The notes under the pieces are model-generated. The model made no database searches. It was not told the origin of the DNA and was given only the letters and a program-made list of their open reading frames with translations. Shown here piece after piece: positions 1 through 5,432 of a stretch of DNA of 7,441 nt. Both the position numbers and the translations under genes were made by a program. Source of the DNA: Betaproteobacteria bacterium (GTDB taxonomy: Bacteria > Pseudomonadota > Gammaproteobacteria > Burkholderiales > SG8-39); the NCBI GenBank assembly GCA_019509895.1, contig JAEKLK010000032.1, positions 1-7,441 on the forward strand. Reading direction: 5' to 3'. The first letter of the stretch is position 1, and every line of letters starts with the position of its first letter.

Positions 1-2
1 TC

Positions 3-1367
3 ATCGGCGGCACCGATCTACTGGGCTGGGTGGTCAGCACCCAAGTGTGGACCGACCTGTCGCGAGCGCTCGGCACGGCGACCAAGGCCTATGTGGGTCT
101 AGGCGGCATTGGCGCGCTGATCATCACCTACGTCGCGCTGCTGGTCCTGCTCTCCGCCGGCGCCGTAGCGATGCGGGCCAACGTCGCGCGCTTCGCCGCG
201 GGCTTCACCGCCGTCTTTTGGATCGCCTACCTCTGCTGGATCGCCGGCAGCTTCGCCAATTTCGCTGCCAACACCCCGGCCGACATGAAGCGCTTCGGCA
301 TCGGCTGGTCGCTGCGCCTTACCTCAGAAGGCGGCTTCATCATTGCGCTCCTGGTGGGCCTTTTCATCGGCAACTTCATGCCGGCGTTCGCCGCCTGGAT
401 GCGCGAAGCGGTGCGGCCCGAGCTCTACGTGAAGATCGCCATCGTGCTGCTCGGCGGCTTCCTCGGCGTCACGGCCGCGGAGAAGCTCGCGCTCGCCACC
501 CACCTCATGTTCCTCGGCCTCGCGGCGATCATCGTCGCCTACCTCATCTTCTGGTCCGTGGTGTATTACGTCGCGCGTGTCTGGTTCGGCTTCAGCCGCG
601 AATGGGCGGCGCCGCTCGCCTCCGGCATCTCGGTGTGCGGCGTGTCGGCGGCGATCGCCACCGGCGCGGCGATCCGCGCGCGCCCGGTGGTCGCGATCAT
701 GGTCTCTTCGCTGGTCGTCATTTTCGCAGTGGTGGAACTGCTGGTCCTGCCGTTCCTCGCGCAGGCGTTCCTGTCGCACGAGCCGCTGGTGGCCGGGGCG
801 TGGATGGCGCTCTCGGTGAAGACCGACGGCGCCGCGGTGGCGAGCGGCGCCATCACCGAGTCGCTGATTCTCGCCAACGCGGCCGCCGGCGGCGTCAACT
901 ACGCGAAGGGCTGGATCCTCGGCACGGCGGCGACGGTGAAGGTCTTCATCGATATCTTCATCGGCGTCTGGGCGTTCGTGCTCGCCTACATTTGGACCAC
1001 GCGCATCGAAAAGCGCGACGGCGACCGCGCGCGCCTCGGCGAGGTCTGGCTTCGTTTCCCGAAGTTCGTGATCGGCTACGTTGTCACGTTTTTCGTGATT
1101 CTGTTTCTCGCAATCGGCGCCACACCGGAGCTCCTCGCCAAGGTGAAGGCGGCCATGGGCGAGGCGAACACCTTCCGCGGCATCTTCTTCGTGCTGACCT
1201 TCTTCAGCATCGGCGTGATGACCGATTTCAGAAAGCTCTGGGAAGAAGGCATCGGCAAGCTGGCCGCAGTGTACGTGCTGTGCCTGTTCGGCTTCATCAT
1301 CTGGGTGGGCCTCCTCATTTCGTGGCTCTTCTACGGCGGCGTCAAGCCGCCGCTTGCGGGGGGATAA
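3..1367 (+). CDS. Putative sulfate exporter family transporter (YeiH/UPF0324), 5' end outside window
   Basis: Polytopic inner-membrane protein of the YeiH/UPF0324 (Cons_hypoth698) family, members of which are named putative sulfate exporters. Counting from the GTG at 30, there are about 11-12 hydrophobic segments, for example near residues 23-48, 53-78, 97-118, 155-183, 218-245, 298-321, 346-364 and 410-433. The family hallmark SGISVCGVSAAIATG is at 198-212, and a second conserved stretch, RFPKFVIGY, is at 342-350. The frame is open without a stop to the window edge (nine codons before the GTG at 30), and no ribosome site precedes that GTG. I therefore treat the gene as 5'-truncated by the window, and GTG 30 as probably internal. 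It is followed 2 nt later by a small membrane protein. Family assignment is confident. Sulfate as substrate is only the family's putative label, and nothing else here concerns sulfur. Confidence 0.88.
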   Translation: MGGTDLLGWVVSTQVWTDLSRALGTATKAYVGLGGIGALIITYVALLVLLSAGAVAMRANVARFAAGFTAVFWIAYLCWIAGSFANFAANTPADMKRFGIGWSLRLTSEGGFIIALLVGLFIGNFMPAFAAWMREAVRPELYVKIAIVLLGGFLGVTAAEKLALATHLMFLGLAAIIVAYLIFWSVVYYVARVWFGFSREWAAPLASGISVCGVSAAIATGAAIRARPVVAIMVSSLVVIFAVVELLVLPFLAQAFLSHEPLVAGAWMALSVKTDGAAVASGAITESLILANAAAGGVNYAKGWILGTAATVKVFIDIFIGVWAFVLAYIWTTRIEKRDGDRARLGEVWLRFPKFVIGYVVTFFVILFLAIGATPELLAKVKAAMGEANTFRGIFFVLTFFSIGVMTDFRKLWEEGIGKLAAVYVLCLFGFIIWVGLLISWLFYGGVKPPLAGG

Positions 1368-1369
1368 GA

Positions 1370-1522
1370 ATGGAACAGCCCAAAGTCGGCGATGAAATGC
1401 GCAAGATGGCCTACGAGCCGCTGCTTCCTGTAGAGAAACGGCTCATCGCCTGGAGCTTCGGCCTCGGCGTCGTACTGCTCGTCGTGCTGGTGCTGGTGAG
1501 CCGCGCCTTCCTCAAGGCCTGA
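1370..1522 (+). CDS. Small single-span membrane protein (50 aa), coupled to the exporter
   Basis: Fifty-residue protein starting at the ATG two nucleotides after the exporter stop codon. A purine-rich GGGGGGA at 1358-1364 sits 5 nt before the ATG and serves as ribosome site. Residues 1-25 are hydrophilic with mixed charge (MEQPKVGDEM at the start, then K12, E16, E22, K23, R24). Residues about 27-44 form one hydrophobic helix, rich in Leu and Val, followed by a short basic tail with R45 and K49. The many positive charges before the helix leave the topology ambiguous, though an N-in orientation is plausible. The spacing implies translational coupling with the transporter, so an accessory or stabilising subunit is a reasonable inference. 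I do not recognise a named family. The coding case rests on the ribosome site, the spacing and the membrane-protein composition. Confidence 0.72.
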   Translation: MEQPKVGDEMRKMAYEPLLPVEKRLIAWSFGLGVVLLVVLVLVSRAFLKA

Positions 1523-1581
1523 ACGACAGGGCGTCGGCCGCTCCACGGCGGCGGCACCGCGCTTGCATCGGTTGCTGGGCC

Positions 1582-1875
1582 ATGGCCGAGCACGACCGCC
1601 GCTCCTTTCCCCGCACACCGCTCAAGGTGATCCACCGCCACCGCATGGGAGAGCGCACCTTCCGCCGGGTGTCGGAGCTGGTGTTCGTCAACGGCCGGCC
1701 TCGAGCCATGCTCGAATGGGTAAATCTGGGCGGCGTCAGGAGCCCGCTCTACATCGCCGAGCTTGATGCCGGCAAGCTCCGCCGGTCGACGCACGCTAGG
1801 AATACGTATTACTACGACGGAGAAACCGTCGATCCCCGCTACGAAGATGCGGGGCTTTCGTCGACAGCCGGGTAA
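1582..1875 (+). CDS. Hypothetical protein, 97 aa
   Basis: I do not recognise a named family. The 97-residue product has a basic N-terminal third (many Arg and His up to residue 29), then a region that reads like alternating beta strands (VSELVFVNGRP at 30-40, AMLEWVNLGG at 42-51, PLYIAELD at 55-62), and an aromatic NTYYYDGETVDPRYED segment at 74-89. No signal peptide or membrane span is visible, so it is probably cytoplasmic. Codon third positions are strongly G/C for most of the gene, looser in the last 30 codons. The ATG at 1582 is the first usable start in the frame, but only a poor ribosome site precedes it. An internal ATG at 1645 is the alternative. It lies 59 nt after the small membrane protein on the same strand and converges with the PRC-barrel gene. 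Protein-like composition makes it probably real; no function is suggested. Confidence 0.6.
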   Translation: MAEHDRRSFPRTPLKVIHRHRMGERTFRRVSELVFVNGRPRAMLEWVNLGGVRSPLYIAELDAGKLRRSTHARNTYYYDGETVDPRYEDAGLSSTAG

Positions 1876-1877
1876 GC

Positions 1878-1903
1878 AAGCCGGCCGGCCACTCGGCCGC
1901 CTT
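1878..1903. terminator. Candidate bidirectional hairpin in a convergent gap
   Basis: Two CGGCCG arms (1882-1887 and 1894-1899) flank a 6-nt loop, and AAG/CTT (1878-1880 and 1901-1903) extend the stem beyond a C-C mismatch. The hairpin fills the 27-bp gap between the + strand gene ending at 1875 and the - strand gene ending at 1903. That is where a shared terminator would be expected. There is no T tract on either side, so intrinsic termination is unproven. CGGCCG is also self-complementary and common in G+C-rich DNA. Confidence 0.3.
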
Positions 1904-2442
1904 CAGCGCAGGTCGATAGTGCGCGCGATCCAGTCGATCGAGCGCACCTCCTGCGGTTCGATCGTGCGCCGTTTGCCGGGCAGCCACACGCCGCTATCGA
2001 TGATCAGCGAGCCGATACGCCACGCCTCGGCATCGATTTCGATGTCCTTCAGCCGTCCAGCGGCCTTGCCGCCCGCGCGTACCGCGAAGCCGAGGATGAT
2101 CTCGGCGCTTCTCAGGTGCGGATCCGCCGAGCGCGGCACGCCGTGCAGGTCGTGCTGCAAGTACACCGGGCGATCCTGGTCGAGGTCCGGGCAACGCTTT
2201 AGCTCGTCGCGCGTGAGATGGACGCGCAGCGCTTCGCCGCTGCTTACCGCCAAGGCCGGCTTTACCAGCACATCACGCCGTGGCATGGGCGCAAGATCGT
2301 TGATCACCAGATAACGCACGACCCAGCGCGCATCGTCGAATAGCAGATCGGCCAGCTCGACGATGCCGCCGTCGCGCAGCAGCACCGGCCGGCGGTGCAG
2401 CAGCCGCGCGCGCAATTGCGGCCGGGTCGCGACCAGGTTCAC
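1903..2442 (-). CDS. PRC-barrel domain protein with two repeats
   Basis: Protein of 179 residues with two PRC-barrel-like units. The first, about residues 20-75, contains GIVELADLLFDDARWVVRYL. The second, about 109-179, contains LRSAEIILGF, then AGRLKDIEIDAEAWRIGSLI, then SGVWLPGKR, and ends in VRSIDWIARTIDLR. The pattern of aspartates, a tryptophan, then a hydrophobic strand and WLPG is typical of bacterial PRC-barrel proteins. The fold is otherwise known from the H subunit of photosynthetic reaction centres and from RimM. No membrane span or signal peptide is seen. I place the start at the GTG whose GTGA overlaps the TGA of the upstream TPP enzyme, with AAGG (2450-2453) 7 nt before it. Upstream extension in this frame is an Arg/Gly/Ala-rich shadow of the TPP gene. 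It is translationally coupled to that enzyme, but its role is unknown. Confidence 0.82.
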   Translation of the reverse strand: MNLVATRPQLRARLLHRRPVLLRDGGIVELADLLFDDARWVVRYLVINDLAPMPRRDVLVKPALAVSSGEALRVHLTRDELKRCPDLDQDRPVYLQHDLHGVPRSADPHLRSAEIILGFAVRAGGKAAGRLKDIEIDAEAWRIGSLIIDSGVWLPGKRRTIEPQEVRSIDWIARTIDLR

Positions 2443-4217
2443 GCGCGCACCTTGGCCCACATCTGCTTCGCCGACGCCTTCACGATCTCGATCGCGTCGG
2501 GATCGCCCTTGATCAGCGCCTCGAGATATGCCTTCGCTTGCTTCATCGTGATGTGCGGCGGCAATGGCGGCACGTTCGGATCGGTCACCATCTCGAGCAC
2601 CATCGGCCGCGTCGCCACGAGCGCGCGCTCCCACGCCGGGCCCACGTCTTCCGGTCGCTCGACCCGTAGCCCCTCGAGCCCGAGCAACTCGGCGTAGCGC
2701 GCATACGGAAAGTCCGCCACGTCCTGCGAGGCGCTGTACTTGGGGTCGCCTTCCATCACGCGCTGCTCCCACGTCACCTGGTTCAGGTCGCCGTTATTCA
2801 GCACCATGAAGATGAGCGTCGGATTGGACCAGCGACGCCAGTACTTGGCGGCGGTCGCGAGGCCGTTGATGCCGTTCATCTGCATCGCCCCGTCCCCCAC
2901 CATGGCGATCACCGGCCGGTCCGGATGCACGAACTTCGCCGCGATCGCGTAAGGCACACCCGGGCCCATGGTGGCGAGGCCGCCGGACAGCGACGCCATC
3001 ATGCCGCGGCGGATCTTCAGGTCGCGTGCGTACCAGTTGGCGGCGGAGCCGGAATCGCAGGTGAGGATCGCGCGCTCGGGGAGCCGCGGCGAAAGCTCCC
3101 AGAAAACGCGCTGCGGATTGATCGGCTTGGCATCGGCCATGGCGCGGCCCTCGAGCACCTTCCACCAATGCGCGACGTTCTTCTCGATCGCCTGGCGCCA
3201 GCCGCGATCGGCCTTGCGCTCCAGCAACGGGATAAGGCCGCGTAACGTGGCCTTCGAGTCGCCGACCAGATTCATCTCCATCGGATAGCGCAAGCTGAGC
3301 ATCCGGCCGTCGATGTCGATCTGCACGCCGCGCGCCTTACCCTCGGCGGGCAGGAACTCGGAATAGGGAAACGCCGAGCCGACCATCAGCAGCGTGTCGC
3401 AGTTCTCCATCATTTCCCAGCTCGGCTCGGTACCGAGGAGCCCGATGGAGCCGGTGACATACGGCAGATCGTCCGGCACCGCCGCTTTGCCGAGCAGCGC
3501 CTTGGCGATCCCGGCGCCGAGCAGCTCGGCCGTCTCCATCAGCTCGTCGGTCGCGTGCAGCGCGCCCGCGCCGGCGAGGATGGCGACGCGCTTGCCGGCG
3601 TTCAGAATGTCGGCCGCGACGCGCAGCTCTTCCTCCGGAGGCAGCAGCGCGTGCGCCGAGCGGCCGATGCCGCTGTGCACCGTGCCGTGCTCGCGCGGCG
3701 GGGTTGGCACCGCTTTCATGTCCTGGACGTCATTCGGAAAGACGATGCACGTGACCGTACGGTGTTCAAGCGCGATGCGCACCGCGCGGTCGACGAGATG
3801 ACGCACCTGGGCCGGCGTGGTCGCCATGTGCACGTACTCGCTCGCCACGTCCTTGAAGAGCGAGACCAGGTCGACCTCCTGTTGGTAATCGCCGCCGAGG
3901 CCCGAGCGCTTCTGCTGGCCGACGATCGCGAGCACCGGCTGGTGGTCCATCTTGGCGTCGTACAGGCCATTCAGCAGGTGGATGGCGCCGGGGCCCGAGG
4001 TGGCGAGGCAGACGCCGATCTCGCCGGAGAACTTGGCATGTGCGCAGGCCATAAAGGCCGCCAGTTCCTCGTGGCGCGCCTGTATGAAGTCCATCTCCTT
4101 GTTGCGCCCGAGCGCGCCCATGATGCCGTTGATGCCATCTCCGGGGTAACCGTAGATGCGCTTCACACCCCATTGGCCCAGCCGCTTGAGAAGGAAATCG
4201 CCGACGGTCTCGCTCAT
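2439..4217 (-). CDS. TPP-requiring enzyme, pyruvate oxidase (PoxB)-like
   Basis: Protein of 592 residues in the thiamine-diphosphate acetolactate synthase/pyruvate oxidase superfamily. The N-terminal pyrimidine-binding domain (about 1-170) includes YGYPGDGINGIMGAL and H49-E50 of RHEE, the conserved Glu that activates the cofactor. A central domain spans about 190-330. The C-terminal pyrophosphate domain (about 365-550) has GDG at 441-443 and NN at 474-475, the Mg/TPP motif. The tail (PPLPPHITMKQAKAYLEALI, ending near IEIVKAS) resembles, from memory, the PoxB C terminus that contacts the membrane. Length matches PoxB-type enzymes. Likely chemistry is oxidative or simple decarboxylation of pyruvate or another 2-oxoacid; whether FAD is bound cannot be judged. 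The start is the ATG with GGAGG 5 nt before it, not the ATG at 4250. It diverges from the racemase gene and is followed, overlapping, by the PRC-barrel gene. Confidence 0.9.
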   Translation of the reverse strand: MSETVGDFLLKRLGQWGVKRIYGYPGDGINGIMGALGRNKEMDFIQARHEELAAFMACAHAKFSGEIGVCLATSGPGAIHLLNGLYDAKMDHQPVLAIVGQQKRSGLGGDYQQEVDLVSLFKDVASEYVHMATTPAQVRHLVDRAVRIALEHRTVTCIVFPNDVQDMKAVPTPPREHGTVHSGIGRSAHALLPPEEELRVAADILNAGKRVAILAGAGALHATDELMETAELLGAGIAKALLGKAAVPDDLPYVTGSIGLLGTEPSWEMMENCDTLLMVGSAFPYSEFLPAEGKARGVQIDIDGRMLSLRYPMEMNLVGDSKATLRGLIPLLERKADRGWRQAIEKNVAHWWKVLEGRAMADAKPINPQRVFWELSPRLPERAILTCDSGSAANWYARDLKIRRGMMASLSGGLATMGPGVPYAIAAKFVHPDRPVIAMVGDGAMQMNGINGLATAAKYWRRWSNPTLIFMVLNNGDLNQVTWEQRVMEGDPKYSASQDVADFPYARYAELLGLEGLRVERPEDVGPAWERALVATRPMVLEMVTDPNVPPLPPHITMKQAKAYLEALIKGDPDAIEIVKASAKQMWAKVRA

Positions 4218-4222
4218 CGTTG

Positions 4223-4227
4223 CCTCC
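4223..4227 (-). promoter_or_regulatory. Ribosome-binding site fixing the TPP-enzyme start
   Basis: On the minus strand this reads GGAGG, 5 nt before the ATG at 4217. It is the strongest Shine-Dalgarno sequence in the window. It selects that ATG over the in-frame ATG at 4250, which would add 11 residues unlike the family N terminus. Confidence 0.85.
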
Positions 4228-4272
4228 GTAATTGAGCATCGAGCGTGCAAGCCGCGTACCGGCAGGCAGTTT

Positions 4273-4300
4273 CTTAAGGCGCGGAACCGCCTTCCTTAAG
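4273..4300. promoter_or_regulatory. Imperfect palindrome with two CTTAAG cores, candidate operator
   Basis: CTTAAGG at 4273-4279 is mirrored by CCTTAAG at 4294-4300, and inside them GCGG (4281-4284) faces CCGC (4287-4290), offset by one base. The two CTTAAG cores are 22 bp apart centre to centre, close to two helical turns. The element lies in the 99-bp divergent region, 16 nt before the racemase ATG and 55 nt before the TPP-enzyme ATG. This suits a dimeric repressor or activator serving both directions. AAGGCG/CGCCTT (4276-4293) could alternatively fold in the racemase leader RNA. No regulator gene and no convincing -35/-10 pair is visible here. Confidence 0.4.
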
Positions 4301-4316
4301 CGCCGGTCGCACCCTC

Positions 4317-5432
4317 ATGGGCGCAGCCGAGATCGTGCAGGCGAGCGCCGGCGGGCGCATCGACAGCGTCTCGGTGGCTGCTTATCGCATCCCGACGGAC
4401 GCGCCGGAATCCGACGGCACGCTCGCCTGGGACGCGACGACCCTCATCAGCGTGCACCTCGCCGCCGCCGGCTCGCATGGCTTCGGCTACAGCTATGCGA
4501 GCCGCGCCGCGGCGCTGGTGGTTGCCGATGTGCTGGCCCCCGCCATCGAAGGGCGCGAGGCATTCGACATCCCGGCGCGCTGGACCGACATGAGCCGCGC
4601 GCTGCGCAATGTCGGCCGCGCCGGCATCGGCTCCATGGCGCTCGCCGCGGTCGATACGGCGCTCTGGGACCTGAAGGCCAAGCGCTGCGGCCTGTCGCTC
4701 GCGGCGCTGCTTGGCGTGATGCGCGAGGCCATTCCCGTCTACGGCAGCGGCGGCTTTACCAGCTACACGCGTGACCGGCTCGCCGAGCAGCTCGGCGAAT
4801 GGGCCGAAGCGGGCATGCGCTACGTCAAGATGAAGGTCGGCCGCTCGCCGCAGGACGACCCGGCGCGCGTGCGCGCCGCCCGCCGCGCCATCGGCGATTG
4901 CCAGCTGTTCGTCGATGCCAACGGCGCCTACACCCGCAAGCAGGCACTCGCCGAAGCGGCGGCGTTCGGCGAGCACGGCGTAAGCTGGTTCGAAGAGCCG
5001 GTCTCCTCGGACGATTTGGACGGGCTTCGGCTGCTGCGCGACCGCGGGCCCGCCGGCATGGCGATCGCCGCCGGCGAATACGGGCATGACGCGGCTTACT
5101 TCCGGCGCATGCTGGAGGCGGGTGCGGTCGATGTACTGCAGGCGGACGCGACGCGCTGCGGTGGCATCACCGGCTTCATGCAGGTCGCGGCGCTTTGCGA
5201 AGCGTACGGCGTGCCGCTCTCGAGCCATTGCGCGCCGTCGCTACACTTGCCGCTCATGTGCGCGGCGCCGCGCGCCGTGCACCTCGAGTATTTTCACGAC
5301 CATGCGCGCATCGAGGCGCTGCTCTTCGACGGCTTCACGCTGCCGCGCAATGGCCTGATGGCGCCCGAGCGCTCGCGGCCGGGGCTCGGCGTCGAGCTGA
5401 AGGCACGCGACGCCGAGCGCTATCGCACATGA
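4317..5432 (+). CDS. Enolase-superfamily enzyme, mandelate racemase subgroup (racemase or sugar-acid dehydratase)
   Basis: Protein of 371 residues, the usual length for mandelate racemase/muconate lactonizing enzymes. After an N-terminal capping domain (about 15-135) comes the barrel with a complete active site. It has the K-x-K base at K171 and K173 (VKMKVG) and Mg ligands at D200 (VDANG), the FEEP glutamates 226-227, and E254 (AAGE). It also has D277 paired with H304 (QAD and SSHCAPS), and E324 (LEYF). K-x-K plus the His-Asp dyad marks the mandelate racemase subgroup, which abstracts the proton alpha to a carboxylate and then racemises or dehydrates. Substrate is unknown: 2-hydroxyacids and sugar acids are both possible. 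The ATG at 4317 lacks a good ribosome site, and GTG 4335 is an alternative start. It follows a candidate operator, and its stop overlaps the start of the FAD/Fe-S oxidase (ATGA), implying one operon and linked substrates. Confidence 0.9.
   Translation: MGAAEIVQASAGGRIDSVSVAAYRIPTDAPESDGTLAWDATTLISVHLAAAGSHGFGYSYASRAAALVVADVLAPAIEGREAFDIPARWTDMSRALRNVGRAGIGSMALAAVDTALWDLKAKRCGLSLAALLGVMREAIPVYGSGGFTSYTRDRLAEQLGEWAEAGMRYVKMKVGRSPQDDPARVRAARRAIGDCQLFVDANGAYTRKQALAEAAAFGEHGVSWFEEPVSSDDLDGLRLLRDRGPAGMAIAAGEYGHDAAYFRRMLEAGAVDVLQADATRCGGITGFMQVAALCEAYGVPLSSHCAPSLHLPLMCAAPRAVHLEYFHDHARIEALLFDGFTLPRNGLMAPERSRPGLGVELKARDAERYRT

Noticed and set aside
47..1522. Long + strand frame of 491 codons overlapping the exporter
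   Set aside because: It is Arg/His/Gly-rich without protein-like pattern over the exporter region, a typical G+C-rich shadow. Only its last 50 codons, from ATG 1370, look like a real protein and are annotated separately.
1523..1581. Possible terminator after the small membrane protein
   Set aside because: Only a weak 4-bp GCCG/CGGC stem is visible, with no T tract. In G+C-rich DNA this is expected by chance.
2443..2772. N-terminal extension of the PRC-barrel frame to 289 residues
   Set aside because: This part lies entirely within the TPP-enzyme gene in another frame and is Arg/Gly/Asp-rich noise. The GTG overlapping the TPP stop, with a ribosome site, is the better start.
4218..4250. Upstream ATG at 4250 for the TPP enzyme
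   Set aside because: The 11 added residues do not resemble the family N terminus, and the strong GGAGG sits directly before the ATG at 4217.
4296..5228. 310-codon minus-strand frame opposite the racemase
   Set aside because: Arg/Ala/Gly-rich mirror of a gene with a complete enolase-superfamily active site; no motif of its own.
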